The notes below the pieces were generated by a model. That model made no database searches, had not been told where the DNA came from, and was given only the letters and a program-made list of their open reading frames with translations. This document shows, in pieces, positions 39,557 to 48,682 of a stretch of DNA of 64,000 nt (positions are counted from its first letter, which is position 1; each line of letters opens with the position of its first letter). Both the position numbers and the translations under genes were made by a program. The stretch is taken from NCBI RefSeq assembly GCF_000019165.1, contig NC_010337.2:289501-353500 (forward strand). The letters are read 5' to 3'. Source of the stretch: Heliomicrobium modesticaldum Ice1. GTDB lineage: Bacteria > Bacillota > Desulfitobacteriia > Heliobacteriales > Heliobacteriaceae.

Positions 39557-39754
39557 TTAGCACCAGCGTGTTCTTGCAAAATCATTCACCAATCGAGTCA
39601 GGTTTTTTACGTGTTTTTCGATGATGGTTTTCCGATTCGCGCAGGAACCAAGCTTTTTGCCCCCAGCGCATCTCCTGCCATAGCCGTCGCAATGTGCTTT
39701 TGCTACAGAAAATGAGCCGCCTTTGTGCAGTCGATATGGCTTTGCCTGGGACAT
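39557..39754 (-). CDS. Small basic cysteine-containing protein, unknown
   Basis: This 65-residue ORF has an excellent Shine-Dalgarno (AAAGGAGGAG, about five bases before ATG) in an AT-rich upstream region, which supports real translation. The product is basic with four Cys (HCDGYG, RRCAGG, GSCANR and a C-terminal WC) and no membrane segment. The Cys spacing could bind a metal, but no family is recognised. A 14-bp stem-loop follows the stop. It sits alone between rdgB and the tRNA genes. Confidence 0.6.
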   Translation of the reverse strand: MSQAKPYRLHKGGSFSVAKAHCDGYGRRCAGGKKLGSCANRKTIIEKHVKNLTRLVNDFARTRWC

Positions 39755-39948
39755 CGCTGCTCCTCCTTTCTGTTGTGTTATTGTATCTTACGCACAGCTA
39801 TTACATTTATTTACAATTTTTACGGCTCCTCGATCGTCCTGCAATGAATCTCTTGCTTTTTCATAAAAGTAAAAACAGACAGTTCCAACGAGAAACCGTC
39901 TGCACCGCAAAATTCTTATTCATACAACTCTGGAGTATCGCCTTGGAT

Positions 39949-40590
39949 TTATAGATTCGGCCGCCTAATCGGCTCCGGTTCGGGAAAGAGCAATACGCGC
40001 AACAGAAAGAACATCTTTTCCATCGCTGATGCCCGGTGACTGATCTTGTTCTTGAGCTCCGCAGGCAGTTCGGCAAAGGTCTTTTCATAGGCCGGCAGGT
40101 AAAAGAGAGGATCATAACCGAACCCGCCGTCGCCGCGTCCCTCCGTAGCGATGACACCGTCACAGACGCCTTCGGCAAAAAACTTCTGCCCGTCAGGCAT
40201 GGCCAATGCCAGGACGCAGACGAAGCGAGCCTTCCGTTGTTCGAAGGGAACCTCTTGCAGAAGCTTCAGCAGTTTTTCATTGTTGCGCCGGTCGTCCTTG
40301 GGTTCTCCGGCAAAGCGGGCCGAGTAGACGCCGGGCGCACCGTTCAGCGCGTCCACCACCAGACCCGAGTCGTCCGCCATGGCAGGAACGCCACAGGCAC
40401 GGGCAACCTGTTCGGCCTTCATCAAGGCGTTATCGCGGAAGGTATCACCTGTCTCCTTGAGTTCGGTGATCTGGGGGAAGTCGCGCAGCGACAGCCACCG
40501 GATCGGCAGCGCCGGTGTCTGCGCCCGCGTCATGGCCTCAAATTCACGGACCTTCCCCATGTTTTGGGTCGCCAAGATGATGTTATACAT
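39949..40590 (-). CDS. rdgB: Non-canonical purine NTP pyrophosphatase (XTP/dITP diphosphatase)
   Basis: This 213-residue HAM1-family enzyme removes ITP, dITP and XTP from the nucleotide pool. It shows the substrate loop ATQNMGKVREFEAM (about 7-20), MADDSGLVVDALNGAPGVYS (about 70-90) and GYDPLFYLP near 158. ATG 40590 has GAGGGG upstream. A longer in-frame extension lacks one. It follows rph, as in the rph-rdgB pair of Bacillus, but with a strong terminator between them. Confidence 0.95.
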   Translation of the reverse strand: MYNIILATQNMGKVREFEAMTRAQTPALPIRWLSLRDFPQITELKETGDTFRDNALMKAEQVARACGVPAMADDSGLVVDALNGAPGVYSARFAGEPKDDRRNNEKLLKLLQEVPFEQRKARFVCVLALAMPDGQKFFAEGVCDGVIATEGRGDGGFGYDPLFYLPAYEKTFAELPAELKNKISHRASAMEKMFFLLRVLLFPEPEPIRRPNL

Positions 40591-40704
40591 ACCGCTTCCC
40601 CCTCGCAGGCCCGATAGCGAAATGGTATTAATTTGTAAAAATAATTGATCAAAATGATCGTACTTCTTCCATCTGCCGCTTGTCAAGGCATCGTGAACAG
40701 ATAT

Positions 40705-40739
40705 CCCAAAAGAGCCGGCAAGGCGCCGGCTCTTTTGGG
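40705..40739 (-). terminator. Terminator between rph and rdgB
   Basis: AAAAGAGCCGGC pairs with GCCGGCTCTTTT around a short loop. The T run follows on both strands. It should separate rph from rdgB transcription. Confidence 0.85.
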
Positions 40740-40810
40740 CATAAGGGCTTGTTGGGCAGTGCGACGTTTCACCCGTTCTACAGTCGCCTACCGATAATGA
40801 TTCGAATCGA

Positions 40811-41542
40811 CTACGCCTGGGCAGACTCCGCTAACGCCTGATTCTGCGCCTCTATCAATTCACAGATGCCTTTTTCCGCCAATCGGAGCATGGCGTCCAA
40901 TTCATCGCGGCCAAAGGGCGTCCCCTCGGCTGTGCCTTGCAACTCGACGAAGCGCCCCCCAGCGGTCATGACCACGTTCATGTCCACCTCGGCCTTTGCG
41001 TCTTCCTCGTAGGCCAGGTCCAGCAGGAGTTCTCCTGCTACCTTGCCGACGCTGACAGCGGCCAGCGCCTCGATGATGGGGTCTTTTTGAATCTGCTTAT
41101 TCTTCAGCAGTCTGCGGCAGGCATCCTTGAGGGCGACGAAGGCGCCAGTGATCGAGGCGGTTCGCGTGCCGCCATCAGCCTGGATAACATCACAGTCGAT
41201 CCAGATGGTGCGCTCACCGAGCCGCTGCAGGTCGACGACAGAGCGGAGCGCCCGCCCGATCAGCCGCTGGATCTCCATGGTTCGGCCAGTCGCTTTGCCG
41301 CGGGTGACCTCCCGCTGGGTGCGGGTTCCTGTCGCCCGCGGGAGCATGCCGTACTCGGCTGTCACCCAGCCTTTGCCGGAGCCTTTTTGAAAGGGCGGCA
41401 CCTTCTCCTCCACCGTCGCTGTGCAGATCACCTTCGTGTTGCCGACGGTGATCAACACGGAACCTTCAGGGTGGATCAGGTACTGCCGCTGGATCTGAAC
41501 CGGACGCAGTTGATCGGCCTGGCGTCCATCAACACGTTCCAT
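40811..41542 (-). CDS. rph: Ribonuclease PH
   Basis: This 243-residue phosphorolytic 3'-5' exoribonuclease trims tRNA 3' ends. The N-terminus [17 protein letters not shown], the [21 protein letters not shown] region and the phosphate-binding [15 protein letters not shown] near residue 125 are typical. The RNase PH C-terminal ~240-residue size is exact. GAGAGGAG lies seven bases before ATG. It follows fumB by 60 bp on the same strand. Confidence 0.96.
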   Translation of the reverse strand: MERVDGRQADQLRPVQIQRQYLIHPEGSVLITVGNTKVICTATVEEKVPPFQKGSGKGWVTAEYGMLPRATGTRTQREVTRGKATGRTMEIQRLIGRALRSVVDLQRLGERTIWIDCDVIQADGGTRTASITGAFVALKDACRRLLKNKQIQKDPIIEALAAVSVGKVAGELLLDLAYEEDAKAEVDMNVVMTAGGRFVELQGTAEGTPFGRDELDAMLRLAEKGICELIEAQNQALAESAQA

Positions 41543-41601
41543 TGAAAAACTCCTCTCCGGGCGACGAGCGGATTGCCACCACCGGTCGCGCCGGGAGGTG
41601 G

Positions 41602-42156
41602 TTAAGCCCGCTGGTACTGAGCCCGCCCTTGTTCGTAGAGGTTATTGCCTTCGGCATCGATGCAGACGATGACAGGGAAATCTTCGACGACCAGTTCGCG
41701 TACGGCTTCAGTGCCGAGGTCGTCATAGGCGATGACCTTCGCTTCCTTGATGGAGCGGGCCATCAGCGCGCCGGCGCCGCCAATGGCGACAAAGTAGACA
41801 CAGCCGTGCTTTTTCATGGCGTCAACGACAGCCGGTCCCCGCAACCCTTTGCCGATCATGCCGGTCAGGCCCTGCTCGATCAACCGGGGCGAGTAGGTGT
41901 CCATCCGATAGGACGAGGTGGGGCCGGCGGAGCCGATCACCTGACCCGGCTTGGCCGGACAGGGACCGACGAAGTAAATGACGGCGTCCTTTACATTAAA
42001 CGGCAGATCTTCCCCACGGTCAAGGGTTTCTACCAGGCGTTTGTGGGCGGCGTCGCGGCCGGTGTAGATGGTGCCGCTGATCAGAACCGTATCGCCGGCC
42101 TTCAGTTGGCGCAGAACCTCCTGCGTCAACGGTGTTGTCAACCGTACAGCTTTCAT
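41602..42156 (-). CDS. fumB: Class I fumarate hydratase, beta (C-terminal) subunit
   Basis: This 184-residue subunit matches the C-terminal domain of oxygen-sensitive Fe-S fumarases. It has [14 protein letters not shown] near residue 27, [10 protein letters not shown] near 62, [16 protein letters not shown] near 75 and [11 protein letters not shown] near 125. With the alpha subunit directly upstream (31-bp gap) it interconverts fumarate and malate. In an anaerobe this serves a partial or reductive citric acid cycle. It could alternatively be annotated as L-tartrate dehydratase, but the neighbour and motifs favour fumarase. Confidence 0.92.
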   Translation of the reverse strand: MKAVRLTTPLTQEVLRQLKAGDTVLISGTIYTGRDAAHKRLVETLDRGEDLPFNVKDAVIYFVGPCPAKPGQVIGSAGPTSSYRMDTYSPRLIEQGLTGMIGKGLRGPAVVDAMKKHGCVYFVAIGGAGALMARSIKEAKVIAYDDLGTEAVRELVVEDFPVIVCIDAEGNNLYEQGRAQYQRA

Positions 42157-42187
42157 GATTCCAACTCTCCTTCCCTTCTATGCCGGT

Positions 42188-43027
42188 CTACAGTTCCGTT
42201 TCGCTGTGACGAGCCACATGGCAGTTGATGTTGACGGCGCAGGGCAGCCCGGCAATGTGGGTCGGGTAGGTTTCTACGTTGACTGCCAGCGCTGTCGTGC
42301 GACCGCCGAGACCCTGGGGTCCGATGCCGAGGTTGTTGATCTTCTCGAGCAGTTCTTTTTCCAAGGCGGCGATGTGCGCCTTATCGCTGTGATGGCCGAT
42401 ATGGCGAAGAAGGGCTTTCTTGGCCAGGAAAGAAGCTTTTTCCATGGTGCCGCCGATACCGACGCCGACGACGATGGGCGGGCAGGGGTTGGGACCGGCC
42501 TTCTCGACAGCCTCGATGACGAACTTTTTGATCGCCTCGACGCCGTCTGCCGGTTTGAACATCTTCAGTTGGCTCATGTTCTCACTGCCGAACCCTTTCG
42601 GAGCGACCATGATGTGCAGCTTGTCCCCGGGAACGATGTCATAATGGATGACGGCCGGCGTGTTATCACCCGTGTTCACGCGGATCAAGGGATCCTTGAC
42701 GACAGACTTGCGCAGGTAGCCCTTTTCATAGCCGCGGCGCACACCTTCATTGATGGCGTCAGTGAGGCCGCCTTCGACGAAGACTTCTTGGCCGATGGTG
42801 ACAAAGACGACAGTCATGCCCGTGTCCTGACAGATGGGCACCATTTCATTTTCGGCGATGGCGTTGTTCTCCATGATGTGACCGATGATGGTCTTGCCCA
42901 GAGGCGATTCTTCCGCCGCGTGGGCCTTCTCCAGCGCTTCTTTCACATCGGCGCCAATCTGGGTGTTGGCTTTGATGCACAGCCCTTCCACAGCCGAAGC
43001 GATCTGTTCAAATGTGATAGTACGCAA
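42188..43027 (-). CDS. fumA: Class I fumarate hydratase, alpha (N-terminal) subunit
   Basis: This 279-residue subunit carries the catalytic [4Fe-4S] cluster. Likely ligands are Cys in PICQDTGMTVVF, in NPCPPIVVGVGIGG and in GLPCAVNINCHVARH. I assign the start to TTG 43027 (MRTITFEQIASAVEGLC), which has AAAGGAGG nine bases upstream and matches the family N-terminus. The ATG three codons earlier abuts the Shine-Dalgarno. It is coupled with fumB. A strong hairpin in the 5' leader (43078-43106) may be a terminator for the upstream gene. Confidence 0.94.
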   Translation of the reverse strand: MRTITFEQIASAVEGLCIKANTQIGADVKEALEKAHAAEESPLGKTIIGHIMENNAIAENEMVPICQDTGMTVVFVTIGQEVFVEGGLTDAINEGVRRGYEKGYLRKSVVKDPLIRVNTGDNTPAVIHYDIVPGDKLHIMVAPKGFGSENMSQLKMFKPADGVEAIKKFVIEAVEKAGPNPCPPIVVGVGIGGTMEKASFLAKKALLRHIGHHSDKAHIAALEKELLEKINNLGIGPQGLGGRTTALAVNVETYPTHIAGLPCAVNINCHVARHSETEL

Positions 43028-43077
43028 TCCAGGCATCCTCCTTTGATTGATCTTTTTATGATTTGCTGTTGTATAAA

Positions 43078-43106
43078 TGAAACTGTCCCGAGATGGGACA
43101 GTTTCA
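43078..43106 (-). terminator. Hairpin between the BadF-like gene and fumA
   Basis: A perfect 12-bp stem (TGAAACTGTCCC with GGGACAGTTTCA) with a five-base loop, followed by TTTATAC on the minus strand, lies ~135 bases past the BadF-like stop. It could end that gene or shape the fumA leader. Confidence 0.55.
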
Positions 43107-43240
43107 ATGCTGACCCGAAGCAATTTTTAACTGACCGGTAGCCGAAATCCTGTTCGAAGTTCGAAAATCGAGCCCAACCCATATGATTCAACAGGCAGTG
43201 CGAAAAACCTGCCTCATTGCGAGATTTTACGTGAAAAATT

Positions 43241-43984
43241 TCACACAGCGCAACCGATGGCCCCGTTCAGTTGAGGATAGGCGGGAAGAATGACCTGTAC
43301 AGGGAGAGCATCCTCCAGCATGGCGCGGATCGCCTGGTTGCGGGCAACGCCGCCGGTAAAGACGACGACCGGGCTGTACAGTTCCCGCAGCATCGGCTCG
43401 ACACGCTTGACGATGGTGCGGTTCACCCCCGCCGCCAGGTGCTCAATGGGGTGGCCTTCAATGATCTGACCGATCAGTTCCGACTCGCCGAAAACGGCGC
43501 AGGTGGAGGACAGCTCCACCGGCTCATCCCGGCACTCGCCGAGCGCCGCCACATCCATCGCCAGCACCGCCGCCATGTTCTCCAGGTAACGTCCAGATGA
43601 GGCGGCGCACTTGTCATTGGTGCGAAAGTCGACCATGCGCCCTCCCGCCACCTTGATCACCTTGCTGTCCTGACCGCCCAAGTCGAGGAGCGTAAAATCA
43701 GAGAGCCCCGTCTGAAAGATCGCCCCCCGCGTATGCGCCCGCAACTCAGGAATCACCTGCCCCCCGGCAAGCTTGACCAGATTCCGCCCGTACCCTGTCG
43801 ACGTGATGGCCGCACCCGTAGGCCAACCGAGCCGCTCATAGTCGACGACCAGCTCGCCGTCAACCTTGCGGCCATATTCACGGTAAAAGGCAAGGGTGTC
43901 GTAACAGCGGTAATCAACAAGCCGTCCATCCTCCATAAAAACGGCCTTTACATAGCGGCTGCCGAGGTCGAGTCCAATCTTCAC
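43241..43984 (-). CDS. BadF/HgdC-type ATPase, activator of a 2-hydroxyacyl-CoA dehydratase-like partner
   Basis: This 247-residue member of the ASKHA ATPase family begins KIGLDLGSRYVKAVF, the phosphate-1 loop. Two conserved Cys, in NDKCAASSGRYLE (about 127) and SSTCAVFGESE (about 165), would hold a [4Fe-4S] cluster shared across a homodimer. FTGGVARNQAI near 217 is also typical. Such proteins drive ATP-dependent single-electron transfer at very low potential to dehydratases or double-cubane proteins. GTG 43984 has AGGGGGCG upstream. The partner gene lies 140 bp upstream. Confidence 0.88.
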   Translation of the reverse strand: MKIGLDLGSRYVKAVFMEDGRLVDYRCYDTLAFYREYGRKVDGELVVDYERLGWPTGAAITSTGYGRNLVKLAGGQVIPELRAHTRGAIFQTGLSDFTLLDLGGQDSKVIKVAGGRMVDFRTNDKCAASSGRYLENMAAVLAMDVAALGECRDEPVELSSTCAVFGESELIGQIIEGHPIEHLAAGVNRTIVKRVEPMLRELYSPVVVFTGGVARNQAIRAMLEDALPVQVILPAYPQLNGAIGCAV

Positions 43985-44124
43985 GAAGTCTTCGCCCCCT
44001 GATGTGTAAGTAGTACCGCCAATCGGTGGTCTAACCGGTGCAACCGTAAACCCCGCAGGCGTATGCAGCACGCGCCCTAAGCCTAAGTAGCAACTAGGCC
44101 GCTCCAGGGCGATTCCAGCGGGCG

Positions 44125-45123
44125 CTACCTCGCGAGCATGTCCAGAAAAGCGTCAATCCTCATCCGGCTCCGCGCATCCAACGGCCCCGGACGGTCCCCC
44201 TCCAGGGTCAACACCGGCACTGCCGTGCGCTGGCGAAGGATGATATCCTCGATCTGCCGATAGCAGAAGCTCTGCGTGTAATGGATGATCCCGTCAACGC
44301 GCCGCCGCGCTACCTCCCGGTTGATATCGTCGATCCGGTCGAAAATCGAATAAGGATAGGTGTAGCGACGATACTGCTCGATGATATCGTCCTCATCAAA
44401 GGGCATGGCGAATTGCCGCTGAACCTCGTTGAAGACCACCCGCGCGCCCATGCTTTCTACATAGGAGTACAAATCGGAGACGATCGGGGGAACCCCCACG
44501 TAGGCCAGTCGAACCGCCTGCCGATCGCCGGCCAACCCTTGTGTCGAATTCCGCGCGGCCTCCGCGATAATCCCGTCCAAATACGCTTCGTAGGCGTCAG
44601 GATCGCCGTTGAAATCAGAACAGCCGACAAGGGCGAGATGATTCGTCTGACCGTCGACGACACCTGCTTCCCAGGTGAGCCGGTCGATTTCATGGGCTTT
44701 TTTCCGTACCTGATCGAGCCGCTTTTTCCAACGGCCCACTGCTTCCCAATCAGCGCCCAACAGCTGCATCAATTTCTCCATCTGCAGACGCAAGAGATCG
44801 GCGTCGCGGTCGTAGGGAAAGGCAAAAGGGATCACCGCCACACCGGCCACCTGCCATGTCTCCATCAAGGCATGGGTATTGGAGCAATCTCCCTGGGTGA
44901 CGGCGATGACCTGCCGCAGGCTCTCCTGTTCGAGCAGCGTCGTATAAAGGCCTTTGATCCAGCCGCAGATGTTGCGCGGGTAGCCGGCTTGTTCCGCCCG
45001 GTCGACCAACCGGCCCGGCGCGTCGCAGGTGATAAAGAGGTTATTCAAGTCCACCGGGATTTTTCCGGCGGCATAGACGATCTCTACGGGGATCGTTGTC
45101 GTCAATCCTATTTTGTCCGCCAT
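44125..45123 (-). CDS. 2-hydroxyacyl-CoA dehydratase-like / double-cubane cluster-type protein
   Basis: This 332-residue protein belongs to the HgdB/FldC-like family (COG1775). Five Cys are visible (ITCDAPG, NICGW, QGDCSN, GCSDFN and SFCYRQ near 290), suitable for Fe-S binding. No second dehydratase subunit gene and no CoA-transferase are adjacent, which argues against the classical two-subunit dehydratase. It resembles the arrangement of double-cubane cluster proteins with their BadF-like reductase, described in Carboxydothermus. The natural substrate is unknown. ATG 45123 has AGGTGG five bases upstream. Confidence 0.8.
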   Translation of the reverse strand: MADKIGLTTTIPVEIVYAAGKIPVDLNNLFITCDAPGRLVDRAEQAGYPRNICGWIKGLYTTLLEQESLRQVIAVTQGDCSNTHALMETWQVAGVAVIPFAFPYDRDADLLRLQMEKLMQLLGADWEAVGRWKKRLDQVRKKAHEIDRLTWEAGVVDGQTNHLALVGCSDFNGDPDAYEAYLDGIIAEAARNSTQGLAGDRQAVRLAYVGVPPIVSDLYSYVESMGARVVFNEVQRQFAMPFDEDDIIEQYRRYTYPYSIFDRIDDINREVARRRVDGIIHYTQSFCYRQIEDIILRQRTAVPVLTLEGDRPGPLDARSRMRIDAFLDMLAR

Positions 45124-45252
45124 CGGCGCCACCTACCTGTTTGTTCCGCCTTGTTGAGCGAAAACATCGTTGACAAAGAGAGACCCGGCGCACAGGCCGG
45201 GAGCGAAGGAAAGACCAGGTCAGACGTAACGTACTTCAGGTAAAAAGCCACT

Positions 45253-46107
<855 letters not shown>

Positions 46108-46465
46108 CTTTCTCACTCCCAGCCGAACATGGCGACAGAGCCCTGCATCTTCCCGCAATCAGCAGACCTTTAAACCATAACATAGAATATTCCCGCTGAA
46201 AAGAAAGGTTCTCCCTCGCTCAGGTTTTTCAAAAAAGCACACCATGTCCACCGCTCCCGCAGCGCTGGATGTACTGCCAACACCATCTTTGGTGCGCAGT
46301 CCTCTTCCCGTATTGTAAAACGTTTTCACCCCCCTGCCCAGCCTTTGCGCCATTGTCTGAGAACTTTCTCCAGACATAGGTCCCCTTGGTTGCAGCTTCT
46401 CATTTGATGAAAATAGGAAAAACGCCCGGCGCTGCGAGAGGCCGAACGTTTTTTCCGAGTATCTT
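46108..46465 (-). other. Gap between gerM and murI
   Basis: This 358-base stretch has no convincing gene. It contains the gerM terminator (46418-46455) and an imperfect palindrome (46354-46376, TGTCTG..CAGACA). A weak TATGGT box near 46175 may belong to the murI promoter. Confidence 0.4.
46418..46455 (-). terminator. Terminator of gerM
   Basis: On the minus strand AAAAACGTTCGGC pairs with GCCGGGCGTTTTT (two G-T or mismatched positions) around a ~10-base loop, followed by TCCTATTTTC. Confidence 0.7.
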
Positions 46466-47194
46466 TTAATGATTTTTCTTCTCTGCCTCATCGGCGCCGC
46501 CCTTTTGCGTCTCGCCGGAAGCCTTCTGCGCTGTTTCCCCCTCCTTGGCGATCATCGAGTTTTTCCTTGCCATCGCCTGGGAAACGTCCATATGGCCGGC
46601 CAGCGTCTCAATCTTTTTCCCTTCTACGAGGAGCTGCACCTTCTGGATTGCCTGAAACTGGGTCAGCGTGTTGACGATGGAGTACACCGTCAAGGCTTCA
46701 CTGGCCGACCCTCCCTGATGGTTCTTTTGCAGTTCCTTGCTCAGGTTGACCGTGCAGAGCCCATCCTTGATATTGATATCGATCAGCCGCGTCCCCGTGG
46801 GGATTGTGGGCAGGGCGCCCGAATGGATGCTAGGGCCCTTGATCAGTTCGTTCACCGCCGCCTTGGCGATGCTCCCCGTTTTAGGAATCGACCGTCTTTC
46901 TACGACCAGATTCTGTCCCTTGGCGTCGGCGAAATAGAGCATGATTGCCTGTTCCGGCCCGGGAGGAGGATCCACCGTGGCTTGCCCGTCAACCGGCAGC
47001 GCCTGTCCCTGCGTTACAGGCTGTTCGTTTTTTCCCAACTGTTCCTGTTTCGCGGCGCCCGTCTCCTTGGCTTTAAAATCGTCCTTCATAGAGATGAAGC
47101 GATCGACGGCCGAGCATCCGCCCAGACCGAAGGCGATAACGAGGGCCGTCACCACAAGGATTATGCCGGCCGACCAGCTGCGCTCCCTGTCCAT
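46466..47194 (-). CDS. gerM: GerM-domain lipoprotein (germination/sporulation)
   Basis: This 242-residue protein has an N-terminal membrane or signal segment ending in a lipobox-like GLGGCSAVD (Cys near 27), a variable linker rich in Gln, Pro and Lys, and a GerMN domain (about 85-190: IMLYFADAKGQNLVVERRSI, AVNELIKGP, GLCTVNLSKEL). GerM in Bacillus acts in engulfment and cortex formation at the mother cell/forespore interface. ATG 47194 has GAGGAGG eight bases upstream. The acidic C-terminal tail (about 205-242) is low complexity. Confidence 0.88.
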   Translation of the reverse strand: MDRERSWSAGIILVVTALVIAFGLGGCSAVDRFISMKDDFKAKETGAAKQEQLGKNEQPVTQGQALPVDGQATVDPPPGPEQAIMLYFADAKGQNLVVERRSIPKTGSIAKAAVNELIKGPSIHSGALPTIPTGTRLIDINIKDGLCTVNLSKELQKNHQGGSASEALTVYSIVNTLTQFQAIQKVQLLVEGKKIETLAGHMDVSQAMARKNSMIAKEGETAQKASGETQKGGADEAEKKNH

Positions 47195-47296
47195 CTGTTG
47201 ATCCTCCTCATTCATTCATTTTCTGATCCATAGATATGGACAAGGTCAGATGGATATTCCATTTTTTTCAAATCAACGCAGCCGTCGCTTCGCTTC

Positions 47297-48052
47297 TTAG
47301 TGATGCATTCCCGAGAGGGCAGCCATGCCCAGCGCCCCCACAATCGCGCCGGTGATAGCCCAGCGAGGCGAGCGCTTGCTCGCTTCCGGCCACAATTCGT
47401 CCCAGACCAGATAGGCCATGGCGCCCCCGGCCAAGGCGAGCAACTGGGCGAGCGACTTCGTCGACAGCGCCAAGAGGCCGAATCCGAGCAGGGTGCCCAA
47501 GGGGGTAAAAAAAGCCATGACCATGGTGAGCCCAATGATTTTCCAGGGCGCCATGCCGCTCATGCGCAGCGGCGCCGCCGTAGCGACCCCTTCGGGGATG
47601 TTATGCAAACCGATGGCCAACGTCACGACCCAGCCGAGGTGGTGCTCTGCCGCCGTTCCGGCGGCGATGGCGATACCCTCGGGAAAGTCGTGCAAGGAGA
47701 TGCCTAGGGCGATGAGATAGCCCATCTTGCGCAAGGGTCCCGCTTGTCTCCCCCGCTTCGATGCAAGGGCAAACTGGGTCAAAACTACGTCACAAAGCGC
47801 GATGAGCAGCGCACCCAGGCAAAAGCCGGTGAGAACCGACCAGGGGCCTCCCCAATTCCAGGCTGTTGGAAGCAGATCCAGCACAACGACGCTGACCATG
47901 ACCCCAGCGGCAAAGCCGAGGAGCGCGCTCAGGGTCCGCGCTCCCAGCGAGCCCAGCATCAACAGGCACAAGGCGCCGGCCGTGGTGGCCAAGCCCGCGA
48001 TCAGGCTGATCGCCAACATGGGCCAGATCATTGTTGGGAAAAGGTCTTCCAT
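47297..48052 (-). CDS. ZIP-family divalent metal transporter
   Basis: This 251-residue protein has eight hydrophobic helices. The metal-binding helices 4 and 5 carry the diagnostic motifs SLHDFPEGIAIA (near 120) and GLHNIPEGVATA (near 148). It resembles bacterial ZupT-type importers of Zn2+, Fe2+ or Mn2+ in the cytoplasmic membrane. The gene is monocistronic. A perfect palindrome overlapping a TATAAT box 70 bases upstream suggests metal-dependent control. Confidence 0.93.
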   Translation of the reverse strand: MEDLFPTMIWPMLAISLIAGLATTAGALCLLMLGSLGARTLSALLGFAAGVMVSVVVLDLLPTAWNWGGPWSVLTGFCLGALLIALCDVVLTQFALASKRGRQAGPLRKMGYLIALGISLHDFPEGIAIAAGTAAEHHLGWVVTLAIGLHNIPEGVATAAPLRMSGMAPWKIIGLTMVMAFFTPLGTLLGFGLLALSTKSLAQLLALAGGAMAYLVWDELWPEASKRSPRWAITGAIVGALGMAALSGMHH

Positions 48053-48117
48053 ACCCTTTTCGTCCTTCCCTCTGCCTCGCCCTCTTCATCAACGACGATC
48101 GCAACCGATTTTCATTT

Positions 48118-48131
48118 TTGATTATAATCAA
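48118..48131 (-). promoter_or_regulatory. Palindromic operator overlapping the ZIP gene -10 box
   Basis: TTGATTATAATCAA is a perfect 14-bp palindrome and contains a TATAAT on the minus strand. A Fur/Zur-family metalloregulator is a reasonable candidate given the gene it precedes, but the match to the Fur consensus is only partial. Confidence 0.5.
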
Positions 48132-48163
48132 CGCCCATAGCGGAAAGAACAGCACGGCACCAC

Positions 48164-48189
48164 AAAAAAAAAGCCTCCCAGAGGGATGC
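48164..48189 (-). terminator. Orphan minus-strand terminator
   Basis: GCATCCC pairs with GGGAGGC (one mismatch) around TCT and is followed by nine T residues on the minus strand. No annotated minus-strand gene ends here. It may close an antisense RNA from the TauE-like gene's 5' region. Confidence 0.5.
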
Positions 48190-48307
48190 GCATAAAGGGA
48201 GTTTTCTGTTTACCGCATGGCGACAGGTGTTGAAGGCATTTTGCGGTGAAAAAAAGCACCATAATCGAGATTCCGGCGGGGCAAACTGAAGGCGGAGGTC
48301 GTCTGCC

Positions 48308-48682
48308 ATTTTTCACCTGAGCAACAGCCGCACGAAGATCATCCTGATCCTGTCCGGATTGTCGACCGGTCTCATCAACGGTCTCATCGGCATCGGCGGC
48401 GGGACGATCGTCATCCCTACCATGGTCTTTCTGCTCGGCGTCGCCCAGCACCAGGCCCATGGGACTTCGCTCGCCGTCATTCTGCCAACCTCCGTGGCCA
48501 GCGCCTTCGTCTACTGGTGGAAGGGCCATCTTTCCTGGTCGCTCTTCTGGCCCATCGTGCTGACAGGGGTGGCCGGCGCCTATCTGGGCGCGCGGCTGAT
48601 GAACCGCCTTTCCCCCGAACGCCTGCGCCAGTTGCTCGGCATCGTCATGATCGCGGCTGGGGTGCGGCTGCTATGGAGATGA
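48308..48682 (+). CDS. TauE/SafE-family half-transporter, first half
   Basis: The reading frame encodes half of a TSUP (sulfite/anion exporter) protein, with GLIGIGGGTIVIP in the first helices and AHGTSLAVILPTSVASA in helix 3. The usual starts are missing. The first TTG (48359) would cut the first helix, while GGAGGT lies nine bases before an ATT codon at 48308. That start gives 124 residues, matching the 121 of the second half, so I use it as a hypothesis. A CTG at 48317 is an alternative. The stop overlaps the next gene. Together the two chains would build one full eight-helix transporter. Confidence 0.65.
   Translation: MFHLSNSRTKIILILSGLSTGLINGLIGIGGGTIVIPTMVFLLGVAQHQAHGTSLAVILPTSVASAFVYWWKGHLSWSLFWPIVLTGVAGAYLGARLMNRLSPERLRQLLGIVMIAAGVRLLWR

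Larger units (their letters stand above)
48053..48307. other. Divergent region between ZIP and TauE-like genes
   Basis: The stretch holds the putative ZIP promoter/operator (48118-48131) and an orphan minus-strand terminator (48164-48189). No ORF with a ribosome-binding site was found apart from the flanking genes. Confidence 0.4.
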
